Source: Colius striatus (Eukaryota > Chordata > Aves > Coliiformes > Coliidae). Taken from it: DNA of 64,000 nucleotides. The notes under the pieces are model-generated. The model saw nothing but the letters and a program-made list of their open reading frames with translations. It ran no database searches and had not been told where the DNA came from. The stretch's first letter is position 1, and the number at the start of each line of letters is the position of its first letter. The stretch spans positions 2,101,001 to 2,165,000 of the forward strand of contig NC_084769.1 in the NCBI RefSeq assembly GCF_028858725.1, read 5' to 3'. Positions 1 through 13,800 of this stretch are shown one piece after another. The position numbers and the translations under genes are program-made.

Positions 1-3000
1 GGATTGACAAATTCACCGCCATTGGCCGTTTTGTACAAGCCCCTCGTGTCTTTAAGCAGAGACTCTGAAATTGCCCACTGCATGCATTCTCTCAAAGTCA
101 CACAGTTATGCTGACTGGGCATTTTTTTTAAATGCAGGTTCGTGTCAGAACATTTTATTTTCCAAATCTGAGGATCATTAACTTTTCTCTTTCCTTACTC
201 CCAAAGCCCTGCCACGAGCAGACTCCAAAAGCACGCAGCACTGAGTTAATTTCCTTAAATACTACGGTTTCTTCTACTTTCTGGACCAGTTAGCAAAGCT
301 CACTGGTGGTGTTTCCCACCACCCTTGAGTCTTGATGTTAACCATGAGGAAAGCAGTTCCCCTCCTTTCTGGCACAGCCCAAACCGATGCACGTCTCCAG
401 CAGCGTTAGAAGCGTGCGGATAACGTGGCCACGTTTTGAAACAGCCTCACTCCCTGCCTGAAAGGCAGCTGCTCAGCACCACGAGCTGATTGGAATGGGC
501 CAGTTGTAAATGTGTGCATCCACTGGAGTGCCAGAACTGAGAATGGAGATGCCAGACCTGATCCTGCGGCTTCCAGCCGAGCATCCGGGCTGGGAACGCT
601 GCCTCCCCGCTGCCTTCTCGGGTATTTCCTGCTATAGCACAGTGGAGCATCCTCCAGGAGTTTTCACAAGCCTTTGTTACGTGTACAGCACACATACCTG
701 CATGAGAAAGAAGGCATTAGGCAAAGCATTTTTTTCTATAAGCTTTAATAAGTTTCTTGTTTGTGTGCATTGAAGTATTAATTGCAAAGGATGCACTGAG
801 ATGTATAGACCTAGATTAGACAGCTGTTTATCTTTATTCTGTAGTAGCATTAGGGATCAGATCATTTAACTGCTTGAAGATATTTGCATCTTAATGGCAG
901 GTAGCTCTGAAGCACCTGCATATATTTTCTAGTAAACAAGGTTACTGCTTTATCATTTCCTAGACAAAAGATGACATTTATTTCTAGAGCCTTTTGGAGC
1001 CTTGTTTTTAAGTCTTCCATGTCATGCTAAGGGAAAGGTCTACAGAACACGTATGCACAAACTCCATCAGCCACAGCATCTCCAAGTGCCAAAACTACTT
1101 TCTCTGTTGTACTAAAAAGGGGCATGTGAGGGAAGTCGTGTGCAGTCTGCAAAGAGCACACTTGAATTCCTTTCTTCCTTGCCTTTGAGTTGACTCTTGT
1201 GTGTGCTTACCCTCTCCCACTGCCCTAAGAAAGCAGCCAGCAGGGCTGCAGCAGGCCCCTGTGCCAGCTGGGCTTGCTCTTTCTTTGGAGACCGATCTTG
1301 TAAGAACAAACACACTGGACATGCTGATAGACGATTCATTTCATCTAGATCCAAGCTCGGGGTGCTCTTCATTTTAAGAAGTGAATTGTTTAGGAGCAGT
1401 GGTACTGGGTGGAAGCTGCAGTGTTGGTTGGGGAGGTGTGAACTCATAGTTACTTGCACTGGCAGCTCAGCACTGCTAGCCAGCTCTATGGTGATTCAGG
1501 TGCGAAGCCCTGAATGAACACGAGTCAGGCTCATCTCCCAGTTCTCCTGCCATCTCTCCTTGTTACTGAGCTATTGCTAAAGGTCAGGGTTCTGTTCCTA
1601 AGCTCTGGCTAATACAAGAGGATTTTAGAAATGTTTACAAAGCACCTTTGTTTTGTTTTGTAAAGTTTCATTGTTGTTATCTGCGATTTTCATCAGGACA
1701 CTTGTGGATTAACCACGATGCAGCCAATAAAGGTGATAACAACAGCCTCCATACCTAAACACAATATATGTCAGTGCATTCATCTCTTTGTGAATGAATT
1801 AACTGAGGCCACGTTTGGTTGTGTTGTTAAAGTTGGAAGTGCTTTGGCAAGTTGCATTGAACAGATGTACAGGTTCTTGTTCCACAGATGAACGTTTCTC
1901 CCACGGGACGTGCGGCTCGCAGCTGACGATGTTTTCCGAGTCTGTTAGGAAATGTGTTGAGTTGGGAATGCAACTGGAGCTGTTCCAGGCCACATTTTAG
2001 TTTATAAACAGCGGGACAGATTAGATGGTCAAGAGTCAGCCTGGTAAAGATCAGTCCCTCTGCTTGAGAACTGGCAGCTCGGCGTGGCTTCAGTCACTCT
2101 GTTTCAAAAGCGGCTTCTGAAGTTGCTCTTCGGGGGTTTCTCTTTTGTGCTTCTTGCTTTTAAAACCACGTGTAATATGGACTTGAGGGAGTTAACTAGC
2201 AAAAGGAGGAAGGGCAGCTGTGGGGGTAACAAGGTGACAGCAGTTCCTCTGGATATCACATTCAGTTTGACAGCGCAGCTTCTGAACTCAGCGTGGTCTC
2301 AGGAGCAGAGACTTCACTGAGATGTCCCACAATCTCATGTCTTTACTGACATTGCCATTCTCAAAATAGTATTGCTATTGCTATTACTTTGTAGCCCAGT
2401 GATTTGGGGAACTTAGGGCTTTCATGAGTCATTTGAATGCTGTGTTTTGGTTTCCCAGCTCAGTGCTTCTGAAGCCTGCCCTTGATTCCATGGCCTTCAT
2501 TGTCTCAAAAGCAAAAATAAATGGAGACAAAAGAAAAGTGGGTATTTTGTAAAATGCAGATCATTCAAATAGCTGTTTTCACTCCTGAAAATCTATGTTT
2601 TAAAATGAGGTTGTGTTGCCCTAGTTGGCACCAACACAAGTTTGGATATGTGGGCTTCTGCTGTATTGTTGAGGGGTAACTACCCCTCAGTCCCTTCAAA
2701 TAGAAGGAGCAACGAGACTGAAAGACAGGGTAATGTGGCCAGCCTCAACTCTGAGGGAATAAAGTCCCCACAATCTTTATAGCAGAAGAGAGGATATTAT
2801 TTGAAGAGCTGTCATTTGAACAACCTTTCTTAGGTTGTTGTTTGAGTCCAGTTTATTTTACGTAGACAAATAAAGGTATGTCATTAAAACCAAAGGAACA
2901 TCTAATCATGTCATGGGATACACAGGAGGAGTCAGCCTGGGGAAGGATCTGGCAGTGCTACTGAAACTTGTGTTGAGGTCTCCTCCTTATCTGTGGAACC

Positions 3001-5034
3001 CATTTCAGAGGCCAAGAGAAATCTTGTAGTTGAATCCCTAGAGAGAACTTTGGGAGAAGGCAGAAAGCATTTTAAACTGCCATTGTCTTGTTCTTGGTGG
3101 GTTTTGGTAGGCTTGCCTTTTGCCCTGACGTTCCTTGGCAGCGGGTTATGATCTGGAATAGATCCTACAGACATTTCCTGCTGGACACAGTGCTCTGAAA
3201 TGCCATATTTGTGAGGTCTGCCCACAAATGTCACCTACTGATTCTCACATGCCTTAGCAATATGGCCCAAAAACAAAAGGTGATCCAATTGAGTGCCACG
3301 GCCCCTTTGCTATTAATTCTGCTCTATATAAGCAGCAGAAACTCAATATAGTGAGGAAATGTGTTGTTCAGTAGAGAATAACATGTTTTGCCAACGATGT
3401 AAAAACAGATGAAGGAAAAAGAAGCACATTTGTAACAGCACAAATTCCCAACAATTCCACCGTGGCATTTGGCATTGTACTTTGGGGAAGGGGGGGGGGG
3501 GGGAAGAGTTTTTGATCCAGCAGCAGTGGATTTGTTGCATTTTTGATCAGTTTAACTTGCTGCCTGATACTTCAGCAGTTTCTTCCTAAGCCTTGCATTT
3601 TGCATCTGTGATGTCTGTATTCCTTCCATACCAGTCAGTGAAACAGACCCTGTTAAAATTACAAAGTCCACAGCATTCATTTCTGCTGATTTCCTCCTCA
3701 AAGCTGGAACTACACAAATAACTCCTAATTTTGGCCAATATCTAGATTCTGGGCTATGAGTATACCAGGAGTACACTTAGTAGCCTAAAGCTGGGAACAA
3801 AACACTCCCAGTAAATACATTCTTGGGGCTGCAGAGCTGTTTGCTTTGTGGTGTGGGGATGGGGAGGTGGGGAGGGAAAGAGTGCTACACCCTAAGAGCT
3901 GTGGATGAGCTTCCATGAATACTGCTGAGGCTTTCCAGTGTGAAGGAAAGCCTGCTGAAGGAATTCATGCTTAGGCCTGAGGTGTGTGATACACAGCCTG
4001 TTCCCTGCTCAGGCAGAGGGAGGAGGTCAGTAAGGTGGCACAGGGAAGATCCACCATGATGGTGATGGAGGGGGTGTGTGTGTGAGAGGGAGAGAGAGAG
4101 GGATGCAGAAAGAAGGTGAAAACAGTCATTCCAGCTGCAAACTAACGACCTCGGGCTTCTCCGATCCCAGAAAACGTGTTCCTCCCCCCAGCTGGTTCCC
4201 AGGGATAGCTCAGCCTCGCTGGGAACCGGTTCAGAGGCACGCTGGTAAGGACATTACTGCCTTTACTCCAAACCCCGAAGGCACACAAGTGTTTTCTGCC
4301 AATTTGCCCCGTTCTGGTTTTACTTCTATAGAATACTGTATGTGTAGCATTCTACAAGGCATGCTGGGTAAAATATACTATGCAAATGTGTACAGTGTTG
4401 CATGCTTTGCTCTCCCTCTGCTTTTAGTGGCTTTCACAGAAGAGAAACAAAAAGTGGTGTTATTTTTGTGATGAGAACTCATTTAAGAAAACCAAGCAGC
4501 AAACGCAGACTGCATGCCGGTGGTACCCTCATTTCTATGGATCTGTTTTCTGCAATTTAGCTGTACAAAAACCAACTGCATTACACTAACCACTTTTCTA
4601 CAATAAATGACAAAGGTACAAACCGTTGAAAGGCCTTGTGTAAGTCTCTATGTGTTCCACATCCGATGGGAGGAGGAGGCTCAGAGGAGTCGCTCGCTGT
4701 TCTCTTGGTGTTCTCACTGTTGGCTTTTGGCAGCAGCTTCACGTGTCAGCGTTCTGAGTACAAAGTAATGAGGTTCTGAAGAAGGAGATGCATCTGCCCT
4801 GCCAACTGAGTGATGCTTATTAAACTTTATGTGCTCTTGCAATAGCTGCAGCTCAGAAACACGAGGAGACGTACAACATCTTGCTGCTCCAGCTGCTCAG
4901 CTGAAGGGTTCCCGTGGACAGTGATGGCCTTTGGATCCTGGTCCTCATCAGTTTAAACTTGGTTCCTAGACAGCAGCAGGTATCAGCATGATGTTAAGGG
5001 TTGAAGGAGTAATTACAAGAAAATTAAATGCTGT
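1..5034. other. Non-coding region upstream of ARL5A; possible 3' UTR tail of the preceding gene
   Basis: No exon with recognisable protein similarity is visible on either strand; open frames here are short and chance-like. AATAAA hexamers occur near 1726, 2514, 2867 and 4602. By recalled vertebrate gene order the gene to the left would be CACNB4, read in the same direction, so part of this stretch could be its long 3' UTR. That is inference: no CACNB4 coding sequence is seen. A run of 14 G lies at 3490-3503, and a GA/GT-rich simple tract lies around 4070-4105. Confidence 0.4.
4602..4607 (+). terminator. Candidate poly(A) signal AATAAA
   Basis: A canonical AATAAA sits in an AT-rich stretch, and a T/G-rich segment (around 4638-4660) follows within about 50 bases, as expected for a cleavage site. 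It could end the 3' UTR of the upstream gene (CACNB4 by synteny). Isolated hexamers are common by chance, so confidence is low without transcript evidence. Confidence 0.3.
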
Positions 5035-5230
5035 TTACAGAAGCTCAAGGGCTGGAAGGGGCCTGGAAAGCTCACCCAGTGCAACCCCCTGCCAGAGCAG
5101 CACCACCTAGAGCAGGGCACACAGGAACTCATCCAGCTGGGTTTGGGATGTCTCCAGAGAAGGAGCCTCCACAGCTCCTCTGGGCAGTTCCAGTGCTCTG
5201 TTTAGAGTATCTTGAAAACTCTTAAGAAAG
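5035..5230 (-). mobile_element. CR1 LINE 3'-end fragment
   Basis: On the minus strand this reads as the 3' end of a CR1 element: the segment around 'ggctggaaggggcctggaaag', then 'ctgccagagcagcaccacct' and the 'agcactggaactgccca' region. The same family occurs at 10175-10577, 14140-14672, 31233-31425 and 33265-33415. It is 5'-truncated, as most CR1 copies are, and the terminal tail is lost or degraded. Confidence 0.85.
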
Positions 5231-6514
5231 ATGCTGCCTCTAGCAGAGGGCTCCACACTACCTCTTCCAAGGAGCGAATACCAGGAACCAGCCACCTAAC
5301 AGAGATACTGTGATGACCAGCAACACCCAGAAGCCCTGTGGTTTCAGGCTGGCACCTGGCTGTGCCTGTGTTAACCTGTTTCACAGTGGGATTGCCTCCT
5401 CAGCACCTCTGCCACCTTCTGAGGGCAGAAAGGCATTTGCGGGTAAGCTGCCTGTTACAGATGAATGAGCACTGGCCCGTCCGTATCTCTTCAGTTGAAT
5501 TGCCTTGTGTTCCAAGTCAAAACACAAGCATGTGGGTTTTCACAGCTTAGGGTCTTTCAAATAAACGTAAGAGAGCAAAAATGCACTACTCTGTGTCTTA
5601 ACAGTTTAACTGACAGGAGGCCAGAGAGACAATCTTCCCAAGAGCAGCCTAGTCCTAAGCCACACCATATATTCATTCATCTGTCCTGTAACAGTGTCTC
5701 CGTTTTGGGAGCTGCTGGGTACAGCCAAGCTGAGCTGTTATGAGGGCAAAATCGATGTAGTGTGTGTGGCCCAGCCTGGTGTGGCTCTGACAGGTGCTGG
5801 CTGCAGCTTTGCAGAAGCTGCTTCAGTGAGACACAGGGTCTATTAAAAACAAAACCTACACAGAAGGGAAAAATAAAGGTGACGCTCTTTAGTTAAAGGA
5901 TCAAAGTAAATGGTGCCATTGAATGTTGCTGCCCTGTCAGGTAGCTGTGCAGCCTACCTAGCCCTGAGCGAGCCCACGGCTTCCAGGCTCACTGCGTGTT
6001 TACACCAGGAGAATGAGACTGCAACTGGACTCCCGAAATTCTCAGGTCAAGGACAGCAGAAAGGGGGTAACTGATGAATGTCAGCTAATGAATAATGAAT
6101 TGCATTGCAGGCTGAATACTGCACTTGCAGAACTGTGTCACCTGGGAGGAGCTGCAGCTCCAACACAGACCCTGCTGTTCCTGTCGTCCACCTCCATTCC
6201 CCTTTTGCCTTCCCCACCAGCTTCTCCAAAGCCAAGAGGAATACACAAGTCCTGGTAGCTCCAGCAGTTGAACAGGATGGAAGGATATCTCTGGGTCCCA
6301 CTTAGGATAAAGCATTGCTACCTTTCCAGTCATGCTGATTTGAGGTTAAAAATGAGCAATGTGATTGTGAAACAATGACCTAAAACCATAAGGGGTAAAA
6401 AGCTGTCATATTAAGAGACTTTTTTCCTCCCAACAGTGACTGTTTAGCAAATGAAGGTTTCAGAGACTACCTGGAGGGTGTGTGTGCTCACTGCTTTCCC
6501 TGTTCCATCATGTA
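5231..6514. other. Intergenic sequence, nothing recognised
   Basis: Unique-looking non-coding sequence between two minus-strand CR1 fragments. There is no exon, RNA gene or clear repeat that I can support. Confidence 0.5.
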
Positions 6515-7135
6515 GCTGAATCACTTTGGTTGGAAAAGACCTTTTGAGTGATTTCAGTACATTTTTCCTCATTTCCAATCTCAACCTCACCTGGGGCAAC
6601 TTGAGCCCATTTCCTCATGTCCTGTCACTCCTTGCTTGAGACAAGAGATGGATCCTCAGCTCCCTGCAGCCTCCCGTCTCCCCTCAGCCTCCTTCTCCAG
6701 GCTCAACACCCCCATTCCCTCAGCCCTCCCCAGCCCCTTGTGCTCCAGCCCCTTCCCCAGCTCTGTGCCCGGCTCTGGCCACGCTGCAGCCCCTCAGTGT
6801 CCCTGTGGCAGTGAGTGAGGGGCCCAGCCCTGAGCACAGCCCTGGAGCTGCAGCCTCCCCAGGGCCCAGCACAGGGGACAATCCCTGCCCTGCTCCTGCT
6901 GCCACCCCACTGCTGATCCCAGCCAGGCTGCCACTGGCCTCCTTGCCCCCCTGGCACCAACCCCCCAGGCCCTTTCCCTCCAGCAGCTTCCCCGCCCCTC
7001 TGCCCCAGCCTGGATCACTGCCTGGGGCTGGTGAGGCTGAAGGGCAGGACCCGACACTTGGCCCTGTTAAACCCCATGCCACTGCCGTCGGCCCATGGCT
7101 CCAGCCTGCCCAGGGCCCTCTGAAGAGCCTTCCTG
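6515..7135 (-). mobile_element. CR1 LINE fragment, GC-rich, next to the ARL5A promoter
   Basis: On the minus strand this is a CR1 3' region: the 'ttggttggaaaagaccttt' end near 6526-6545, the 'caacctcacctggggcaactt' stretch, then 'cttctccaggctcaacaccccc'. This copy runs further 5' than most in the window. It is rich in C on the + strand and sits directly against the ARL5A CpG island, so a naive GC plot would extend the island into it. Several long open frames here are by-products of base composition. Confidence 0.75.
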
Positions 7136-7199
7136 AAACACTTCGCACACCAAAACGCAAAATAAAGGGTTCGTAACTAAGGCCCTGAGGCTGCGACGC

Positions 7200-7870
7200 T
7201 GCTGGGCATCGGCCGTGCGAGGCGGCTGAGGGCAGCAGCCGCCCGCGCGGGCCGAGGGGGCAGCGCCGCGTCATGGCGGCCGCGCCCCGCCCGCGCTGCG
7301 CCGCAAGGCGCGTCCCGCCCCCGCCCGCCCCGGCGCTACGGTGGCCGCCGGGCCGGAGCTGGCGGCGCCGCGCGTTGCTCTTCGCGCTCCGCGGCCGGCC
7401 CGGGCCGGGCTGTGCGAGAGGAGCGGGGGCAGGGGGAGCAGGCGGCGGCAATGTCCGAGCGTGAGCGGGCGCGGCGAGGCCCCAGCCCGCCTTTCTGTCC
7501 GCAAACCGGGCGCTGGGCCGGGCCCTGAGGCGCCCGCGGCCCGGCAGCGGGGTAACCCCGCGGTAGGCGCCGAGGAGCCGGCGAGGCCCGGAGCTGCCCC
7601 GGCTGAGGATGGGGATCCTCTTCACCAGGATATGGAGGCTGTTCAACCATCAGGGTGAGGGCACGGCGGGCGGAGGCGGCTCGGGGTGCGCAGCGCCGGG
7701 CCTGAGGGCGAGCGGCGGAGCCCGGGGAGGCGGCGGCTCCTCGCCGCTTGTGAAGCCGCCTTAGGGGGCGGCCGGGCCGGGCGCGGCAAGGAGTGCCCGC
7801 CGCTCGAGCCGCCTCAGCGGTGGCCACCGCGGCCGAGGGAGAGGTGGCCGCGCTCCCGCGGCCCTGCCTG
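7200..7870 (+). promoter_or_regulatory. ARL5A: CpG-island promoter of ARL5A
   Basis: The stretch is very GC-rich with dense CpG. It contains back-to-back GC-box-like runs near 7312-7332 and an ATGGCGGC element at 7273-7280 that fits the YY1 site often found at CpG-island start sites. No TATA box is visible. It covers the region just upstream of the ARL5A start codon at 7609 and extends into intron 1. A broad, housekeeping-type promoter is inferred; the exact transcription start cannot be read from sequence. Confidence 0.8.
7609..7654 (+). CDS. ARL5A: ARL5A coding exon 1
   Basis: Encodes Met1 to Gln15 plus the first base of the Glu16 codon, then a gtgagg donor. It carries the Gly2 myristoylation site and the amphipathic N-terminal helix. 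The start is chosen because it gives the family's N-terminus exactly. Confidence 0.95.
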
Positions 7871-10800
7871 CGGACGAGCTGCGGGCACAAAGGTTGAAGG
7901 GCGAGAGTTACCTTTTTTTGGCTTCTCCAGGTCACTGGGAAGCTCGTTTTGCTGAGAGGTTAAACTGTTAACGTGTGAGGAAGGAGTACGAGTGCGTTGC
8001 GTTGTGGTGTGTGATTGCTCCTCGCCGTCTGCAGAGTATGCGCTGCTAAGGCTCGGAGTGATAAACCTCAGTATCCGGCAAATCGCTCGTTTGTGGAGTA
8101 AATGTAGTGAGTGACTTCGGATCTGTAACCACCCCTCTCCTTACAGTAAGAGAGCTGTAACTATAAGCCACACGCTGGTGCTTGTGTCCGTGCTTACAAG
8201 GTCTTTTAAATGGGTTTTGGCTGAACTTCGGTGCCCTGGCCACGTCCATGTTGAATGTCCCCGTTCTGTGCCCTTTAACACTTAGTGCAAATACAACGAA
8301 ATATTTTTGTTTTGTAGCGTCCAGCCCCACCTCAGACCTTCTGTTCCAGCTGATTTCCTAACCTCCACTATGCTGGCAACATCACACCAGAAACAAAAGT
8401 TCCTAGTTATGTGGGGTCAGGTAAGCAGATATTTTTACAATATTGTGCAGTTATGCAAAGTTACTAAAGCTGGAATTTGTATCTTGATGGTATACAAGAC
8501 AAACTCTGCAAAACCACACAATATTGATAAAACCAAGAAACTCCACTTACCTGACCCCTGTCCCCTCCCTCTCTCCTCCGGGATAAATCAATGTGAGTGT
8601 ACTTTGCTAACAAAGGAATTGATCTCTGGGTTGTCTGGAGCTTGGGCAGGCTTATGTCAGCTTTTTGTTGTCATAAAAACAAGGGGAGAAAGCCCCTTCC
8701 CACAGAGCTTTTACTTACACAAGTTGTCCCGCTGAAGCCAAGGTGATTTGTGCAAGCCAAAGTTGTGTAAGGTGGCTGAGGGCAGGCAGTGCCTGGAAAT
8801 CACACATCTGAATGTGCACAGCACCACCAGCTGTGAATTCCAATTTGATTTTGTGATGTATAGGAAAGAAGGTGTGAAACAGGAACAACAATTGTTTCTG
8901 ACGTGGAGCTCCGAGATGCGTTGGCACATGTGTCACAGTGCTTCGGGGTAGGACTCGTCAGTTCAGCTGAAACTAAACTGGGTGAACTGTCACGGTTTCT
9001 TGTAGGCAAAGCTGTTCTCCAGGTTCCAAACCTGCTGAAAGGAAAAGAGGACACGGAAGGAGGCAGGTGGATCAGAAGGAGGCAGGTGGATCACCCTGCG
9101 AGTCAGCCTGCTTGGGGATTTTAGCAGCTCTTTGCCAAGAGATTAAGGTGTCTCAGGCCATGGAAATGGGCATTTCACAGGTGTAACCCTGTGTTCTGGG
9201 GAGCTGCTGTCGTTGTGGGGAGCAGAGAGTATAGTCTGGCACACTCTACAGAGGCTTGGGAAGGGATTCCAGCGCGAGATTGCTTCATCAGTTTAGAGAA
9301 GGGGAAAAATCCCCACGTGATCTCTCAGAAGTTGTTCCCGTAGATGTGCAGATGGTGGAAAATGGCCAATCCCTTACCTACTCAGGACAGCACAGGGGTT
9401 TTTGCATACCTCTACAGACAGACCAGCTGTTAGGGATGGCCCGTGAAATGTGGCACCTGAAGTTTGGCAGCATTTGCTCAGGAAATCGATCCAAAAATGC
9501 AACACTAACCTCGTTTCATAACACAGTTGTTACTGTGGTAGCAAAGTTAACTATATGACTTACTGGTGATATTTTTGTTTCAGAGCACAAAGTGATCATT
9601 GTTGGTCTGGACAATGCAGGAAAAACGACCATTCTTTATCAATTGTAAGTATGAACTGCAGATGATTTGTCACGTGTTTTGAAGTGTGCATTGTATATAT
9701 GACGCTGACTTGCTGCTGCTTTTCCTGTTAGTGTTTGCCTTGGGAGCATTGTGCTGCAGGTTACTGAATGGTAGAGGAGGCAGTGGGCCAAGGTTGAGTT
9801 TGGAAAAGTCTGTGTTCTGCCTGGGATATGAGTAAGGTTTTGTTCAGAGCTTTTGTCTACCAGCTTACCTTGCCATTACCACGTAATAATCAGAACTGCT
9901 GCTGGTGTCACCGTGCAGGCTGTTTGCTGGCTCCATAGGTGTGATTGTATTGAGGGTTAGCCATGGCACAGTGCTGCTAAACCCATATCTGCTGTGGTAT
10001 GTAAACCCCAACCTCGCTGTTTGGTGAGCAGCAAAGCAGCGTAGCCTGACCTCTCCTTGCCACCACTCGTGTGCTGAGATGTGCTTTCCTGTCACTTGTG
10101 GGCTGGGGTAAAGGAGGAAGGCTGAGCCCAGGACAGCCCAGCTCTGCTGCTGCTGGCAGCCTATGCCACCCTGCAGCATGATGAAAGGCTGGGGAAGCTG
10201 GAGCTCTTCAGCTTGGGGAAGAGGAGCCTGAGGGGTGAGCTCATTCATGGTTACAAATCCATCAAGGGTGGGTATGAGGAGGCTGGAGCCAGGCTGTGCT
10301 CAGGGATGGCCAATGACAGCACAAGAGGCAATGGGCACAAGCTGGAACAGAAGAGGTTCCAAAGAAACACAAGGAAAAACTTCTTCCATGCTGAGGTGAG
10401 GGAGCCCTGGCAGGGGCTGCCCAGATGGGCTGTGGAGGCTCCTTCCATGGAGCCATTCCAACCCAGCTGGGTGAGTCCCTGTGTGCCCTGCTCTAGGTGG
10501 TGCTGCTCTGGCAGGGAGGGTTGCACTGGGTGAACTTTGCAGGTCCCTTCCAGCCCTTGAGATTCTGTGATTCTGCCTTTAATAGTGGCATTGACTTGCC
10601 TTTGTCTTGCCTTAACCTTCCTACTGGTTTACATGAAACTTGTCTGAGCTTCCTATCTCTGGTCCTCGAGTGCGTTTCGATAACAGGTGGGACAGGAAAC
10701 TCAAGGTCTGTTTGCAAGAGAAACACATCTGGGATTTCTCACATGAAGTAGCCTGCTCTCAGGAAGTGTTCCCGAGTCAGGAGCAGCACAAATTCCTCTG

Positions 10801-13800
10801 AAGTGCATATGGCCATGCTGGTGCAACCCTGCATTTTCTTCAGATGTTTAGGTTGTGTCAGGCTGCGATCTGCTTTTGCCACTCTGAAACGTGCAGCTCC
10901 TGCAGCATTTCCAGCCGCTTCATGCCCTGGCACGCTTTGCAGGGAAAGTGCAAAGCCAAAGGTGGTTGTCATTGTTGAAATTGGGAGTGAGAGGTTTTTA
11001 AAAGCATGAATAGAGCGAAGAATATCTTTGAAGACGAGCAACTGCTGCAGCTGAGGGCTGTCCTTGGTGTGTTTTAATGCTGCCAGTGTCTTTCCACTTC
11101 CTCCACAAACATCTCATGATTCTTCTCATCTTATTTCTGCAGTCTCAGTGTTTTCTTTCCCCTTTTGCACAGTGCATCTCTGTATGCCTCCTTTTCCTTT
11201 ATGCCCATCTGAGCTCCACAGGACTTCCCCTTCTCTCTTCTCGTATTCCCCTTCCCCTGTGCCTTGACACAGCTCTGTCTGTCTCTATCTGTCTGACTCT
11301 TCCTCCAACCCTACCTCCATCTGTGCAGGTCTCATTTTTTTTCCCCTTACCATTTCTTCTAAGGGTTGTGAGCACGAATGAGTGAGTGTAACTCTTTTCC
11401 CCAAGAGGTGGGCAGAGATAACTAGCAGGACAACTAGTGTTGATGGCCATGCTGGCTGTTCCTTTGATGTCACGGAGGGTCCCAGCAGACACCGGAGCGG
11501 TGATTCTTCTGACACCACAGCAGCTCCACAGAGACATTTCTTGCTGTTCTTATCCTTCCTCCCCTCGGGTAGCAGGAGGGTTTTGTGATCAGGTGTCTAC
11601 AAACGGCATTAAGCTTTGTGCTCGCCTTGTTTCGGCGCGGAGGAGAGATAACTCAGCCGATCGTATTGCAGGCTGCGAGATGCCGGCAGCTTGAAGGCAG
11701 AAGGCTGCAGGTTCAGCCAAGGAAAGGGGCTTTGTGACACATCTCCTCTGAGCATTAAAAGAACTCTGCTGAAACCTGTTTTTCAAATAAGATCAGCTAC
11801 AGGCGTCTTCTTACGTCGTTGTTATCCTTAATTTGATTTTATGGTTCTTCTAATCCTTCTCTTCCCCTTACATAGTTGCTTTCAGATGTGTGGTGAGAGG
11901 TTTCTTGTTACATGCTGCTAAGGCACCGGGTGACTGGGATTCCTTTTCACAGCACTGAACCGTCCCTTTATGTCCCTGGTCTCTGTATCCTTGTCGAGAA
12001 ATATTCCAGTTCTCTGACAAGTCTCAAATTGCTGTTGCTGTCACTAAAAGCTCTGCTGAAGCTTCAAAAACTGTTCATTTATGTGAATGGGGGACAAAAT
12101 GCTATTGTCAGGGAAGTTCCTTGAAAATGGTTGACGTTTGCTTTGAAGCTACCTTTAAATGATTGTTTCCATATGCCACGCAATAGAGCTGAAATCATTT
12201 GAACTTCAGGAGTGTCCAGAGCATACGTTGGGTTGTGTTGAGGCTGGTGGCCTTGATGAGAAAGGTGCCCTCAGTATCTCTGAATCAATATGTCTGAAAT
12301 ATTCAGTGGCTGTGTCCAAAAAGCAGTGTTATTGGACTGTGCCGAAGGGAGAGGGACAGGAAGTGTGGAGCTAAAGCAACTGAACTGTGAAGAAAGTTTA
12401 CTCGCAGTGGGCTGTGGTGGAAGGAGAGCGGGACAGAGTGTGTTTGGTGGAGCTGGGTCATGAGTTGTTGTTTCTCTGCAACCTTGGAAATTCTGTGGTT
12501 TAACCACATTCTAGAAGCAAAACAACTGCTCTCTCCCATGCGTGCCAAATTCAGCCTGGAAAGAGAAAAGCTGACTGCTTACAAGAGCTTCTGAGGCAAA
12601 TCTTCTCTCAGCTTTATGATTTAATTAGTTATTACCTCATTTGTGTTCATGAATGCTCTCTCAACTCTACAATTCAATTATTCCATGGTTCACTGCATCC
12701 CTTTTGATTGCTATTTTTATTTACTTTCATTCACCTTCCACCATCAGACCTTGTCTCTGTTTGCCCCATAAGCAGGGTTTGATACAATCCTCCAGCACTG
12801 GAATAACCCCCAGCTCTAGTTTTCCTAGAAGCAGGTCAGCTGGGAGTCCCACAATGCTCCCTAGTGCAGTAGGCTGCTCCCCAGGCCCGGTTGTTGCAGC
12901 TTCTCCCTGAGGTGCTCTCTGTCTGTCTCTGCAGCTCCATGAATGAAGTGGTGCACACCTCCCCCACCATCGGCAGCAACGTGGAAGAGATCGTGGTGAA
13001 CAACACGCGCTTTCTCATGTGGGATATCGGCGGGCAGGAGTCCCTTCGCTCCTCCTGGAACACCTACTACACCAACACAGAGGTGAGAAGGGAGGCTGTG
13101 CTGGCACAGGGCTGGAGCCATTGCTGGTGAAGGGGTGTAGCCTGCCCGGGATCCCCACCAGGCTTAGCTTGCACAGGGCTGCCGCCTCCACTGCCCTTTG
13201 AATGGCACCACGGCTACTTCAGGGTCCTCCTGTGTGGGGTTTTGCAGTCTCCTCCTTAGCAAACTGCTGTATGACTCACTTTTATAACTCTTACATAAGA
13301 TGCCTAACACAGAGTTCCAACTAAACCCAAGTTGTTACTGGAGATTCTGTGTCTGAGGCCCTGCAGCCTTAGGTAGGTGCTTGGTTTGTTGGGGTGTTGC
13401 AGGTCATTCCTCAAGGACTGTGACCACTCTCTCTCTGTAGCAGCTGCTCTAAAACTTGCCTGACCTGGGAGCAAGGCTGAAAGCCCAAACACTTTCCTCC
13501 AAAGCAGTGGGAGCTGTGTCTTGCAGAGCTCCCGTCATCAGCTTCCTTAGGCATCCCCAGGAATTTCAAGAACCCTCAACACTGAATTTAAGCAGGACTT
13601 ATACTGAACTTGATTCAAATAATGGTGTGAGGTTTCCTATGTGTTACCAATTTAACACTAAAAAAAAAAGGTTATTTTTTGGTAGCTTGTTCTCCTGTGC
13701 TTCTCTATCAGTTGCTGTGACATGTGTCTGCATGTATGCTCTTCAAGTATGGAATTTATGGGTGTTTTTAAATCCCTTGCAAATCTGTATTTGCCTGTTA

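Noticed and set aside
6720..7646. Minus-strand open frame of 308 codons over the CR1 fragment and the CpG island
   Set aside because: It is rich in Ala, Arg, Gly and Pro, as expected in GC-rich DNA, where stops are rare. It spans a repeat and the antisense of ARL5A exon 1 and shows no domain.
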